DNA from: Cupriavidus agavae
GTDB lineage: Bacteria > Pseudomonadota > Gammaproteobacteria > Burkholderiales > Burkholderiaceae
NCBI RefSeq assembly: GCF_004217045.1
Contig: NZ_SGXM01000001.1
Span: forward strand, 2,294,001-2,358,000
Reading direction: 5' to 3'
DNA: 64,000 bases
A model generated the notes under the pieces. That model was not told where the DNA came from. It saw nothing but the letters and a program-made list of their open reading frames with translations, and ran no database searches. Below, piece after piece: positions 9,011-17,733 of this stretch; positions within the stretch are counted from its first letter, which is position 1, and every line of letters starts with the position of its first letter. Both the position numbers and the translations under genes were made by a program.

Positions 9011-10036
9011 ATGCTGTTCGGCGACGCCTTCCAGACGCCCTGGTGGCTGCGCGGCGGCCACGCGCAGACCATCCTGCCGGCCCGCTTCACGCGGCACCGT
9101 CGCGTGACGTTCCGGCGCGAGCGCTGGACCACCCCGGACGGCGATTTCATCGATCTGGACTGGACCACCCACCCCGCCGCGCCCGACGCGCCGCTGGTGG
9201 TGATGTTCCACGGCCTCGAAGGCGACTCGCGCAGCCACTATTCCCAGACGCTGATGACCGCGCTGCGCGAGCGCGGCTGGCAGGGCGTGATTCCGCACTT
9301 CCGCGGCTGCTCGGGCGAGCTGAACCACGCGCCGCGCTTCTACCACTCGGGCGACTCGGCCGAGATCCGCTGGGTGCTGCGGCGCCTGCACGACACCGTG
9401 CACACCGCCACGCCGGCCCGCCCGATGCTGGCCGTAGGGGTCTCCCTGGGCGGCAACGCACTGCTGCGCTATCTCGGCGAGGACGGCCACGCGGCCGGCT
9501 TCCTGCGCGCGGCGGCGGCCATCTCGGCGCCGCTGGACCTGGCCGCCGGCGGTGCGGCGCTCTCGGGCGGCTTCAACATGCTCTACACGCGGATGTTCCT
9601 GCAGACGCTCAAGCGCAAGTCGCTGGCCAAGCTCGACCAGTTCCCGGGCCTGTTCGACCGCGCCACGATGCTGGCCAGCCGCGACCTGTATGCGTTCGAC
9701 AACGTGGTCACGGCGCCGCTGCACGGGTTCCGCGATACCGACGACTACTGGGCCCGCGCCTCCAGCAAGCCGATCCTGGGCGAGATCCGCATTCCCACGC
9801 TCGTGCTGAACGCGCGCAACGACCCCTTCCTGCCGGGCCGCCACCTGCCCGGCCCCGCCGAAGTCAGCGCCGATGTCACGCTGGAACAGCCCGAGCACGG
9901 CGGCCACGTGGGCTTCATGACGCCACGCGAGGGGCTGCTCGGCCACCTGCCGCTGCTGCCCGTGGCCGGCCATATCGACTGGCTGCCGGCGCGCATCCTG
10001 GCGTACTTCGACACCGTGGGCGCCACCCGCAAGTAA
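9011..10036 (+). CDS. YheT family alpha/beta hydrolase
   Basis: A 341-residue cytoplasmic alpha/beta hydrolase of the YheT (COG0429) type. The family start 'WWLRGGHAQTILP', the oxyanion region 'VVMFHGLEGDSRSHY', the 'HFRGCSGELN' segment, the nucleophile S145 in 'GVSLGGNALLRYLGE', a late acid in 'NARNDPFLPG' and the histidine in 'HGGHVGF' are all visible. The natural substrate is unknown for the family. It lies in a tight run with the preceding SnoaL-like gene and the next conserved hypothetical gene (13 bp gap, AAAGGAG site). Confidence 0.88.
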   Translation: MLFGDAFQTPWWLRGGHAQTILPARFTRHRRVTFRRERWTTPDGDFIDLDWTTHPAAPDAPLVVMFHGLEGDSRSHYSQTLMTALRERGWQGVIPHFRGCSGELNHAPRFYHSGDSAEIRWVLRRLHDTVHTATPARPMLAVGVSLGGNALLRYLGEDGHAAGFLRAAAAISAPLDLAAGGAALSGGFNMLYTRMFLQTLKRKSLAKLDQFPGLFDRATMLASRDLYAFDNVVTAPLHGFRDTDDYWARASSKPILGEIRIPTLVLNARNDPFLPGRHLPGPAEVSADVTLEQPEHGGHVGFMTPREGLLGHLPLLPVAGHIDWLPARILAYFDTVGATRK

Positions 10037-10049
10037 AAGGAGACCGACC

Positions 10050-10619
10050 ATGGACGAGGTAGTCAGGCAAGCCATGGCCCGCTGGCCCAATGTGCCGAAC
10101 TGCTTTGGCTGGCTGGCGCTGGACCGGCGCGGCCAATGGCGCATGCGCAACGAGTACGCGCAGCAGCACGGGCTGTCGGGCGACCCGATCCGCCACGAGG
10201 CGCTGATCGGCTTCATCGAGCGCAACTACACGCACGACGAGCGCGGCGGCTGGTTCTTCCAGAACGGCCCGCAGCGCGTGTTCGTGTCGCTGGCCTACAC
10301 GCCCTGGATCGTCCGGCTGCACAACGGCGTGCTGTCCACCACGACGGGCCGCGCGTTTGTTCCGACTTCATGCTTCACCGACGAGCACGGCAACGTGGTG
10401 CTGGCAGGCACCGTGGCCGGCGTGGCGGGCCAGCAGGCCGCGCTGCTGCACGACCATGACCTCGACGCCTTCAGCACGAGCTGCGACTGGCACGGCGAGG
10501 CGTGCGGGGCGACGCTGGGGGTGTTTCACTACGGCGGGCGGGATCTGGAGATCGAACCGATTGTGCAGGCCGAGGTAGCCGGAAGGTTCGGGTTCGTGAG
10601 GGAACCGGTGGGGGAGTGA
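10050..10619 (+). CDS. Conserved hypothetical protein
   Basis: A 189-residue soluble protein that I recognise as a common betaproteobacterial gene but cannot name with confidence. It begins with an aromatic-rich motif 'NCFGWLALDRRGQWRMRN', contains 'NGPQRVFVSLAYTPWI' and 'DEHGNVVLAGTV', and shows no signal peptide or membrane segment. A strong AAAGGAG site precedes the ATG at 10050. It is the last gene of the plus-strand run starting at waaF. Function unknown. Confidence 0.8.
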   Translation: MDEVVRQAMARWPNVPNCFGWLALDRRGQWRMRNEYAQQHGLSGDPIRHEALIGFIERNYTHDERGGWFFQNGPQRVFVSLAYTPWIVRLHNGVLSTTTGRAFVPTSCFTDEHGNVVLAGTVAGVAGQQAALLHDHDLDAFSTSCDWHGEACGATLGVFHYGGRDLEIEPIVQAEVAGRFGFVREPVGE

Positions 10620-10621
10620 TT

Positions 10622-10661
10622 GTTGTCTCCCCGCTCCCGCAAGCGGGAGAGGGGAGACAAC
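10622..10661. repeat. Long hairpin, copy 1 of a REP-like element
   Basis: An 18-bp stem with one mismatch and a two-base loop: outer arms 10622-10632 and 10651-10661, inner arms 10634-10640 and 10643-10649. It lies between two convergent genes and may terminate both. Its core, CTCCCGC...GCGGGAGAGGGG, recurs in the hairpin at 55391-55427, which suggests a dispersed repeat rather than a unique terminator. Confidence 0.7.
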
Positions 10662-10681
10662 CACGGGAAGAACCAAGCCTG

Positions 10682-12526
10682 CTAGTTCGGCATCCCCTTG
10701 CTGTCCTGCCGGTCCTCCTTGTACTGCAGCTGCAGCTGATGCAGCCGCGCGTCGACCTCCGACAGCGTGTAGAAATCGCCATCGGTCGCCTTGCGGGCGA
10801 TCTGCAGTTGCTCGATGGCGGCCTGGTAAGAACCATCCATCGCGTACTTCTCGGCCAGCGCCTGATGCTGCTGCAGCCGCTTGCCCTGCGCCGCGTAGGC
10901 GCGCGCCAGCAACTCCCACCATTCGGACCGGCCCGTTTCCTCGCGCGTGCGGGATCGTAAAAACGCCACGGCGTCGTTGAGGCGATTCGCCGCGACCAGG
11001 GTGTCCGCATAGGCCAGCGCGGCCGCGTGCGAGAGCGGGAACGCCTTGAGCGTGGCCGACGCCTGGTTCAGCGCGTCCTGAATGCGACCTTCCCCGCGCG
11101 CCAGCTCCACGGCCATCACATCGAGCATCGGCGTGCCCGAGGTGGCACCGGGAATGTTGCCGTAGAGCCGCCGGGCCTCGGTCAGTGCCTTCTCGGCATC
11201 CTGGAACCGCCCGAGCCGCTGGTTGGCGAACGCCATGCCGTAGTAGACCGCCGGCAGCCGTACGGCCGAGGCCGTGCTGGTCTGCGCCTGGAACGAGGCC
11301 AGCACGTTGCGCACGTCGTTCGGCGTGGGCGCCTGGATGACAGCGGCCCGGGCGCGTGCGAACTCGTAGTCGGGGGTGTTGGGCACCTTGCGCGCCGAGA
11401 CATGGCGGGCGCGGTCGGTCATGTCGGCGATCCGCTCGGAGGTGAGCGGGTGGGTGCGCACGTAGGCCGGCACCGAAGTGTCCGAGATGCCGGTCACGCG
11501 CTGCAGCCGCTGGAAGAAATCGGGCATGCCCTGCGGATCGAAACCGGCGGCGGTCATGATCTGGAAGCCGACCCGGTCAGCCTCACGCTCGGCGCCGCGC
11601 GAGAACGACAACTGGTTGGCCACGGCCGCGCCCTGCCCGCCCATGGCCAGCGCCGCCGCCGCGTCGCCGCTCTTGGTGGCAGCCAGCCCGGCAAGGACCA
11701 TCGACGCCAGCGCAATCCACATCGACTGGTCCTGGGTCGTGATCCCGCGCGCAATGTGGCGCTGCGTGACGTGGCCGATTTCGTGGCCGAGCACCGAGGC
11801 GAGTTCCGACTCGGTATCGGACTGCACCAGCAGCCCCGTATGCACGCCGATATAACCGCCCGGCATCGCAAACGCGTTGATCGACCGGTCGCGCACGCCA
11901 AACAGCTCGAAACCCGTGGCGAACGTGCCAGCACCCGACGTGCCGGCAAGGTTCTGGCGCCGCGCGGCCTGCACCAGCCGGTAGCCGATGGCGTTCAGGT
12001 AATCGTTCAGCAGCGGGTCGGACACGTAATCGGGATCGCGCCGGATGCTGCGCATGATGCGGTCGCCTAGCCGTTTCTCCATATCCGGCGACAACGACGC
12101 GGTCGACGGATCGCCCAGATCGGGTAGCTGGATGCCCGACGACTCCACCACGGTATTGCCGCTGCGCAGCCCGAAATCTGACTTCTGCCCGGCGCGCACG
12201 CTGCGGCTGAGATTGTCGTAGACCTGATCGCTGACATCGCCGGAAAGCCCCGGCGGTACCGACGGCGCCGGCAACCCGGCCGTCGCCGCGGGCTGGCCGG
12301 ACAACCGCAGATTGGCGGCAGCGGCGGCACCCGGCGCCGAGGCCGGCGTGCGCCCCGCCGAGGCACTTTGCGGCCACGCCGGCGCGGCCACAGTCAGCAC
12401 GAGCGCAGCCGCCAGCGCACGCGCCAAAAGTGACGCACGGACGGCAGGCGGAGCAGAGACGGCAGGAACGTTTGCGCGGGCGCTCGACCGGACGGGCAGG
12501 CGGCGAGGCCATGAAGTCTTTGGCAT
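10682..12526 (-). CDS. M48 family Zn-metalloprotease with TPR-like C-terminus (BepA-like)
   Basis: About 614 residues. A long basic N-terminus leads into a hydrophobic signal segment (about 31-52, 'ALAAALVLTVAAPAWPQ'). The catalytic zinc motif HEIGH is at 248-252, with the third ligand in 'GAEREADRVGFQIM' near 312. The C-terminal 200 residues are helical repeats of TPR type. This is the layout of BepA/YfgC, a periplasmic protease and chaperone that supports outer-membrane protein and LptD assembly. The ATG at 12526 is the only start that leaves a plausible signal peptide without running into moaC's upstream DNA. It is divergent from moaC. Confidence 0.88.
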   Translation of the reverse strand: MPKTSWPRRLPVRSSARANVPAVSAPPAVRASLLARALAAALVLTVAAPAWPQSASAGRTPASAPGAAAAANLRLSGQPAATAGLPAPSVPPGLSGDVSDQVYDNLSRSVRAGQKSDFGLRSGNTVVESSGIQLPDLGDPSTASLSPDMEKRLGDRIMRSIRRDPDYVSDPLLNDYLNAIGYRLVQAARRQNLAGTSGAGTFATGFELFGVRDRSINAFAMPGGYIGVHTGLLVQSDTESELASVLGHEIGHVTQRHIARGITTQDQSMWIALASMVLAGLAATKSGDAAAALAMGGQGAAVANQLSFSRGAEREADRVGFQIMTAAGFDPQGMPDFFQRLQRVTGISDTSVPAYVRTHPLTSERIADMTDRARHVSARKVPNTPDYEFARARAAVIQAPTPNDVRNVLASFQAQTSTASAVRLPAVYYGMAFANQRLGRFQDAEKALTEARRLYGNIPGATSGTPMLDVMAVELARGEGRIQDALNQASATLKAFPLSHAAALAYADTLVAANRLNDAVAFLRSRTREETGRSEWWELLARAYAAQGKRLQQHQALAEKYAMDGSYQAAIEQLQIARKATDGDFYTLSEVDARLHQLQLQYKEDRQDSKGMPN

Positions 12527-12593
12527 GTTGCTATGATAGCGGCCTCTCGATGACGTTCCCATCGGGCAAGCCCTGTCTGGCCCGCTTCCGCCC

Positions 12594-13070
12594 ATGACCC
12601 AGCTCACCCATTTCGACAACGCCGGCCAGGCCCATATGGTCGACGTCGGCAGCAAGGCCAGCACCCACCGCGTGGCCGTGGCCACCGGCACCATCACGAT
12701 GCAGCCCGAAACCTTCGCGCTGGTCCGCGACGGCACCGCCAGGAAAGGCGACGTGCTCGGCATCGCCCGCGTGGCCGCCATCATGGCCACCAAGCGCACC
12801 GCCGACCTGATCCCGCTATGCCACCCGATCGGCCTGACCCGCGTCGCCGTCGACTTCGCCCTCGACGCCCCGAGCAGCACTGTGGCCTGCGTGGTCCGCA
12901 CCGAAACCCAGGGCCAGACCGGCGTGGAAATGGAAGCCCTCACCGGCGTCCAGATCGCCCTGCTGACGATCTACGACATGTGCAAGGCGGTGGACCGGGG
13001 CATGGTGATCGGCAATGTGAAGCTGCTGGAGAAGCATGGCGGGAAGTCTGGGGATTGGGTGGCTTCCTGA
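12594..13070 (+). CDS. moaC: Cyclic pyranopterin monophosphate synthase
   Basis: A 158-residue MoaC, which with MoaA converts GTP to cyclic pyranopterin monophosphate, the first step of molybdenum cofactor synthesis in the cytoplasm. Seen: '[18 protein letters not shown]', '[16 protein letters not shown]', and the C-terminal '[21 protein letters not shown]'. Length is normal. A TATGAT box at 12532-12537 may be the -10 element; no good -35 is seen. No other moa gene is in the window. Confidence 0.95.
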   Translation: MTQLTHFDNAGQAHMVDVGSKASTHRVAVATGTITMQPETFALVRDGTARKGDVLGIARVAAIMATKRTADLIPLCHPIGLTRVAVDFALDAPSSTVACVVRTETQGQTGVEMEALTGVQIALLTIYDMCKAVDRGMVIGNVKLLEKHGGKSGDWVAS

Positions 13071-13082
13071 GGCCGCGCCCGG

Positions 13083-13679
13083 CTATCTGGCGAAATTGCC
13101 ACGGCACCAGTGCTCTTCGCAGGGCACCCCGTCGCCATCGCCGTCCATTTTTGTGCCGGGACAGTTGTTCAGGAAGAACCGGGCCTCCGGGCACGATGTC
13201 ATTTCGCTGCAGTGCTTCCGGCCATCGCAGCGGAAGGCGACAGGCTGCACCGCCACCGGTTCCTCGACTGGTTCGGTGATCGACGCCACAGGCGGGCTGG
13301 ACCGCCTGGCCAGGCTGTCATACCCGGCGAACGCGGCAGCACAGAGCATGGCAACGACGACCCATGCCGTCACGCGGTAGCCGGTTACTTTCCCCGTGCG
13401 GACTGGCGGTTGCGGACTCCCCCGGCGAGCCGCTGCCGGGGCGGCACCGGGTCGCTGGACCAGAATCGCCCGCGTCTTGCCATCCCGGTTCAGCATGATC
13501 TGGAAGTTCAGCCGTTCGCCGGGCCTTGGTGGTCCGCCCTCCCTCGGAAAATCCGAGATGTGGACGAAGACATCCGGGCCACCCTCCATGGGCGTGATGA
13601 ACCCGAATCCCTTGTCGCCATTCCAGCTCTTGAGTCTCCCTTCGATCCGCATGTTCAGCGGTTTTGAGGATTCGGCCAT
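13083..13679 (-). CDS. Cold-shock domain / transmembrane / Excalibur fusion protein
   Basis: A 198-residue protein with three parts. Residues about 10-75 are a cold-shock domain with the nucleic-acid-binding RNP1 'KGFGFI' and RNP2 'DVFVHI' motifs. A single membrane helix follows at about 103-120. The C-terminal 45 residues are a Cys-rich Excalibur calcium-binding module with 'DGDGDGVPCE' and six cysteines. The expected topology puts the RNA-binding domain in the cytoplasm and the Excalibur domain in the periplasm. The ATG at 13679 is preceded by GAGAAG; GTG 13694 and TTG 13697 are alternatives. Function unknown; the architecture is known in proteobacteria but uncharacterised. Confidence 0.82.
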   Translation of the reverse strand: MAESSKPLNMRIEGRLKSWNGDKGFGFITPMEGGPDVFVHISDFPREGGPPRPGERLNFQIMLNRDGKTRAILVQRPGAAPAAARRGSPQPPVRTGKVTGYRVTAWVVVAMLCAAAFAGYDSLARRSSPPVASITEPVEEPVAVQPVAFRCDGRKHCSEMTSCPEARFFLNNCPGTKMDGDGDGVPCEEHWCRGNFAR

Positions 13680-13977
13680 GTCGGGGCTTCTCACCAATTA
13701 TTCGTTTGGTCTGCAATCTAGCAGAACTGCACGCAATGTTCTGGTTGCGGCACCCCAACACCCCTCCAAGGGGCTAAGCTCCGTCTGGTTGTCCTGCCGG
13801 TAATAGCCGTAACGCCACATTTCAGAAGCCTCCGCGCGGTGCCGGTCTCGGGCAAATTGATGTTCAATAGAACGTAACAATTCCGCCATCTGTGCCGGTA
13901 TCCCGGCAGTACGAGTCGGACGTTAATGGGAAGTTGGCGGGCGTCGGCCTGCGGCAAGGCAATTCGAGGTAACGATC
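13680..13977. other. Intergenic region between divergent genes
   Basis: About 300 bp separate the divergent cold-shock fusion gene and the exported glycine-rich protein. A minus-strand frame of 63 codons (13698-13889) is open but uses codons unlike the neighbours and lacks a ribosome-binding site, so I do not call it. The stretch is less GC-rich than average and must hold both promoters, but no consensus pair is clear. Confidence 0.4.
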
Positions 13978-14466
13978 ATGAACGGGCGCAAGCTCTGCCA
14001 GGTGGCTCTGGCGCTGGCCGCGATTGGGGCGGTCGCATTTGCAACGACGGCCGAGGCGCGCACGCGTGTCGGCGTGGGGGTCTATGTGGGACCGGGCTGG
14101 GGCTATGGCCCGGGCTGGGGTCCCGGCTGGGGTGGTCCGGGCTGGGGGCCGGGATGGGGACCGTACGGCTCCTACTACGGGCCGTACTATGCGCCGGGCT
14201 ACTACGCGCCGCCGGCTGTGGTGGCGGTGCCGGCGCCGAATCCGCCGCAGTACATCGAGCAGGGCAGCGACGGCAATCCGGCGCTGACCGATGGCACGTC
14301 GCCCAACGCCTGGTGGTACTTCTGCAACCAGCCGCAGGGCTATTACCCGTACGTGAAGGAGTGTCCGGGCGGCTGGCAGCGCGAGCAGCCGCGTGCGCCC
14401 TCTTCCGCCGTGCCGGTGCCGGGCGCGCCCACGGCCTCGTCCGCCCTGCCGGGAGCCGCGTCATGA
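13978..14466 (+). CDS. Exported glycine/tyrosine/tryptophan-rich protein
   Basis: A 162-residue protein with a clean signal peptide ('ALALAAIGAVAFATTAEA', cleavage near 27). The mature N-terminus is a low-complexity run of PGWG/GYG units (about 35-80), followed by a conserved-looking 'AWWYFCNQPQGYYPYVKECPGGW' domain with two cysteines that is common in small Ralstonia/Cupriavidus exported proteins. GAGGTAAC precedes the ATG at 13978. The stop overlaps the next gene's ATG (ATGA at 14463-14466), so the two exported proteins are translationally coupled. Role unknown, probably cell-surface. Confidence 0.82.
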   Translation: MNGRKLCQVALALAAIGAVAFATTAEARTRVGVGVYVGPGWGYGPGWGPGWGGPGWGPGWGPYGSYYGPYYAPGYYAPPAVVAVPAPNPPQYIEQGSDGNPALTDGTSPNAWWYFCNQPQGYYPYVKECPGGWQREQPRAPSSAVPVPGAPTASSALPGAAS

Positions 14467-14987
14467 GAACCCGTTCCGTTTGTCTGCTGCTGGCCGCCAC
14501 GGGCGCGCTGGGCGCCTGCGCCGTGATGCCATCGGGTCCGAGCGTGATGGCGCTGCCGGGTACCAACAAGTCGTTCGACCAGTTCCGGGGCGACGACTAC
14601 AACTGCCGCCAGTACGCCTTCGGCCAGATCGGCGGCACCAGTCCGCAGCAGAACGCCAACGCCGCCGCCGTGGGTAGCGCGGCACTGGGTACGGCGCTGG
14701 GCGCTGCCGCCGGGGCGGCGTTCGATGGCGGCTCGGGTGCCGCGGTCGGGGCCGGCATCGGCCTGCTGACTGGCGCGGCGGTGGGCGCGGGCAGCTCGTA
14801 CAACGCCGGCTATGGCTCGCAGCAGCGTTATGACGCCGCCTACGTGCAGTGCATGTACGCCAGCGGCAACCGCGTGCCGGTCTATGGGCGCATGGTCAAC
14901 ACGCCGCCCCCGGCGCGGGCGGCGATGCCGCCGGCCAACTACCAGCCCTACTACCCGCCTCCGCCGCCGCCCGGCTACGTCCGCTGA
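14463..14987 (+). CDS. Glycine-zipper lipoprotein
   Basis: A 174-residue lipoprotein: the signal peptide ends in the lipobox 'LGAC' with the modifiable C19. The centre (about 65-120) is a glycine-zipper run ('GTALGAAAGAAFDGG', 'GAGIGLLTGAAVGAG') that resembles the membrane-associating zippers of Rick_17kDa/OmpA-like lipoproteins. The end is proline-rich. It starts within the stop of the preceding exported protein, and both probably sit at the outer membrane. No specific function can be given. Confidence 0.85.
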   Translation: MRTRSVCLLLAATGALGACAVMPSGPSVMALPGTNKSFDQFRGDDYNCRQYAFGQIGGTSPQQNANAAAVGSAALGTALGAAAGAAFDGGSGAAVGAGIGLLTGAAVGAGSSYNAGYGSQQRYDAAYVQCMYASGNRVPVYGRMVNTPPPARAAMPPANYQPYYPPPPPPGYVR

Positions 14988-15003
14988 GGCACGACCGTCC
15001 GCC

Positions 15004-16836
15004 TCAGCCGCCGCCGCGCGGATGACGCTCGCGGTGCGTGGCCCAGGCGCAGAACTCGCGCGGCCGGTGGCTGGAAGCCACCGCCTCGCAATCGTGCACC
15101 AGCGCCGCCAGTTGCGCGGCCTCGTCGCCCTGGTAGTAGTAGCGCAGGCGTTCCATCCATAGCCGCGCGCGCACCTGCTCGCCGGTCAGCGCGAGCAGCC
15201 ACGCCGTGCGCCGGATCATCGTCGGCGTTGGCAGCAGGTGCAAGGCCGCCATATGGGCCGGCAACAGCGTCCGCGCGTCACCGTAGGTAATCGCCGCCCG
15301 CTCGGCCGCGTCTGACGCGGCGTGCTGGCGGAACCACTGGCGCGGCATCGGCAGGCTGTCGCGCTGGGCGTCGCTCGCGTATTCGCGGGCTTCCACGCGC
15401 TTGTAGTCCTGCCACATCCCCGCCAGCACGAAGCCCGCGGCCACCACGAACACCACGCCGGCCAGCCCCGCCGCACCGCGCGGCAGGCGCCGGCCAAACC
15501 CGGACGGATCGAGCCACGCGAGCATGAAGCAGAACGGCAGGAAGAAATAGAGATAGTGGAGCGGGTATTCGAGCATCGAATGCGCGCCGAGCATCGCCAG
15601 CCAGACCAGCACCGGGGCCGTGGCCACGCGCTCGGCCGTCGACCCGCGCCAGATGCGCGCCCGTACCACGCGCCAGAGCCACGCGGCAAGCACCAGCGCC
15701 ACCCCGCCTGCCCCGGCCGCGCCGGTCTTGGCCATCAGGTCGAGCACCGCGTTGTGGGCATGCAGTGACATTTCGGCCACCACGCCCACCTCGGCCGCCT
15801 GCTGGAACTGCGCCCAGCCAAACTCGCCGTAGCCCACGCCAAACAGCGGATGGGCGCGGAACATCGCCAGCGCCTGCGCCCACATCGCGCCGCGTGCCGA
15901 CATCTGGTTGCTCGACTGCAGTTGCGCCACGGTGTCGAACAGTTGCCAGTCGAACGCACGCCCGGCCAGCTTGATGCCGGGCTGCATCACGAGGATGCCC
16001 ACCACCAGGATCACCGCAGCCGCCACCAGCCCCGGCGAGCGGTGCATCGGGCTGGCCCCGCGCGGCGTGCCGCGCGCCATGGCCGCCGCCATCAGCGCGT
16101 AGCTGGCAGCCAGGCCCACATGGACGACACCCGTGCGCGAGCCCGACAGCGCGATCCCGCTTTCCAGCAGCAGCGTGGCCACGAGCCAGCTCGGAAACTG
16201 CAGCCAGCCGCGCGTGGCCAGCCAGACCGCCGCCGCCAGCGCCAGCCCGTGGATCGTGGCCTGGTGGTTCGGCTGGTTCAGGTTGCCCCACAGCCGGCGG
16301 TTGGCGCTGTAGAAGTACTCGGAGACGAGGCCGAACGCCTGGTCTTCCATCCGGAACACCTGGACCCACTGCGCCAGCGTGCCCAGCAGCCCCGCCACCA
16401 GCAGCGCAATCGCCAGCGCATCGACGATCGTGGCGCGCCGCTCCGTGGACATGTTCTGGCCGAATTGCCATGTGGCGAGCATCGTCGCGGCGCCGAGCGC
16501 CAGAACGAGCTGCGTGGTGAGCCGCGTGCCCGTGATGTCGGCCATGCCCGTGGCGGCCTGCGCGATCGTCACCACGATCAGCCACAGCGGCAGCCAGGCC
16601 ACCCATGGCAGCGCGCCGCGCACCGGTGCGAGCCGGTCTTCGAGGCGCGTCAGCGCCAGCACGGCCACCAGCAGTACGCCGAGTGCGGCCGCCGTCCACT
16701 CGCCATAGAACGTGGCCAGCGGCAGCGTGTGCTTCGACACGAGCAGGGGAACGGTAAAGGCGACGACGATCATCGCCGCCGGAAGCGTGGCTTTCTGTGC
16801 CGGCATGCGCACCAGGTGGGAGGGCAAAGGCGCCAT
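15004..16836 (-). CDS. PglL-type O-oligosaccharyltransferase (Wzy/O-antigen ligase superfamily)
   Basis: An inner-membrane protein of about 610 residues with ten or more hydrophobic segments. Signature stretches are 'LWGNLNQPNHQATIHGL' and 'ESGIALSGSRTG' in the ligase region, a periplasmic loop with 'ARGAMWAQALAMFRAHPLFGVGYGEFGW' and 'HNAVLDLMAKTG', and a soluble C-terminal Wzy_C_2-like tail after about residue 470. PglL/PilO enzymes transfer a lipid-linked glycan onto serine or threonine of pilin in the periplasm. The adjacent PilA gene, 81 bp upstream in transcription order, fits this role. The ATG at 16836 is chosen; 16806 is an alternative. Confidence 0.85.
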   Translation of the reverse strand: MAPLPSHLVRMPAQKATLPAAMIVVAFTVPLLVSKHTLPLATFYGEWTAAALGVLLVAVLALTRLEDRLAPVRGALPWVAWLPLWLIVVTIAQAATGMADITGTRLTTQLVLALGAATMLATWQFGQNMSTERRATIVDALAIALLVAGLLGTLAQWVQVFRMEDQAFGLVSEYFYSANRRLWGNLNQPNHQATIHGLALAAAVWLATRGWLQFPSWLVATLLLESGIALSGSRTGVVHVGLAASYALMAAAMARGTPRGASPMHRSPGLVAAAVILVVGILVMQPGIKLAGRAFDWQLFDTVAQLQSSNQMSARGAMWAQALAMFRAHPLFGVGYGEFGWAQFQQAAEVGVVAEMSLHAHNAVLDLMAKTGAAGAGGVALVLAAWLWRVVRARIWRGSTAERVATAPVLVWLAMLGAHSMLEYPLHYLYFFLPFCFMLAWLDPSGFGRRLPRGAAGLAGVVFVVAAGFVLAGMWQDYKRVEAREYASDAQRDSLPMPRQWFRQHAASDAAERAAITYGDARTLLPAHMAALHLLPTPTMIRRTAWLLALTGEQVRARLWMERLRYYYQGDEAAQLAALVHDCEAVASSHRPREFCAWATHRERHPRGGG

Positions 16837-16891
16837 GATAGCGTGGCAGGTGGCGCAGGATGCAACGCCCGGCACCATGGCCGGACGTCAC

Positions 16892-16910
16892 CCGGATCAT
16901 TCCGATCCGG
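16892..16910 (-). terminator. Hairpin after pilA
   Basis: CCGGATC (16892-16898) pairs with GATCCGG (16904-16910) around a five-base loop, eight bases past the pilA stop. No T-run follows, so it may be an RNA-stabilising or weak terminating structure. Confidence 0.4.
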
Positions 16911-16917
16911 ACCCCGC

Positions 16918-17469
16918 TCACTTGCCGGCCGGTGTCACGGCAACCTGGGCGCAGACCTGCGGAAGGAACTTCTTGTCCGCCGACGACTGGCAGGCCCACG
17001 TGACCGAGCCCTTGTCGGCGTTGCCCATCGTCAGTTTCACGTATTTGCCGAGCAGCCCCTTGGCGATCCCCGCCTCCTTGAAGTTCGCCGTGATCGTGCA
17101 GCCGCCGGCCTCGCTGGCCGTGCCGCCCACCTCCACGCCGGCCACGTAGCTGCCCTGGATCGACGTTGCGGTGGGAATGCCGTCAGTCCCGCCGCTCGCG
17201 TTGGACGGGCAGATGCCCTTGTACGAGAACGCTTCGGTGACCGCCGCCTTCTGGCCCGACGCCAGGCTGAGACCCTCGGAGAACTGCGAACGCGCCACGT
17301 AATCCTGGTACTGCGGAATGGCGATGCCGGCCAGGATGCCGATGATCGCCACCACGATCATCAGTTCGATCAGCGTGAAGCCGCCGGCGCGGCGCGGCCG
17401 TGCGGGCGAAGCGAGTGGCCTGCGCGAAGACGGGCAGGCGCGGCGGATGGCGTTGAGCTTGTGTTGCAT
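16918..17469 (-). CDS. pilA: Type IV pilin (PilA-like)
   Basis: A 183-residue type IVa pilin, the major subunit of twitching/adhesion pili. The prepilin-peptidase site is plain: a leader ending in GG, then the mature start '[20 protein letters not shown]'. E5 of the mature protein is present. Four cysteines follow, the last pair ('[14 protein letters not shown]') making the usual C-terminal disulfide loop. The leader is about 30 residues and rich in Arg and Pro, long for class IVa (normally 6-10). The ATG at 17469 follows AAAGGGG. The glycosyltransferase downstream suggests the pilin is O-glycosylated. A CGTGCC/GGCACG hairpin (17501-17517) lies in the 5' leader. Confidence 0.92.
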   Translation of the reverse strand: MQHKLNAIRRACPSSRRPLASPARPRRAGGFTLIELMIVVAIIGILAGIAIPQYQDYVARSQFSEGLSLASGQKAAVTEAFSYKGICPSNASGGTDGIPTATSIQGSYVAGVEVGGTASEAGGCTITANFKEAGIAKGLLGKYVKLTMGNADKGSVTWACQSSADKKFLPQVCAQVAVTPAGK

Positions 17470-17665
17470 GGTGACCCCTTTCGGTTGTGTAGGAAGAAAG
17501 CGTGCCTGTGTGGCACGGGGGTCATCATCGGCAGGCTGCCGCGCGCCCGATCTGACCTCGGACAAATCCGACCGGCTTGCGCAAAAAGTTTAGAAAACCG
17601 CAGGAGTCCGTGGTTTGGAAGCCGCACCCGGCGGGGCGGACCGGTGTCCGGGCTGGACGCGGAAA

Positions 17666-17701
17666 GCAAAACGGGCGACCGTATCGGGTCGCCCGTTTTG
17701 C
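17666..17701 (-). terminator. Rho-independent terminator of terC
   Basis: A perfect 15-bp stem (17666-17680 with 17687-17701) and six-base loop with A/T-rich outer ends, 33 bases past the terC stop. It could serve both strands. Confidence 0.8.
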
Positions 17702-17733
17702 TGGCTGACTGTCCCGCGCAGGGCGGGAAATCG

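Noticed and set aside
13698..13889. A 63-codon minus-strand frame upstream of the cold-shock fusion gene
   Set aside because: Atypical codon use, no ribosome-binding site and no recognised motif; left as intergenic.
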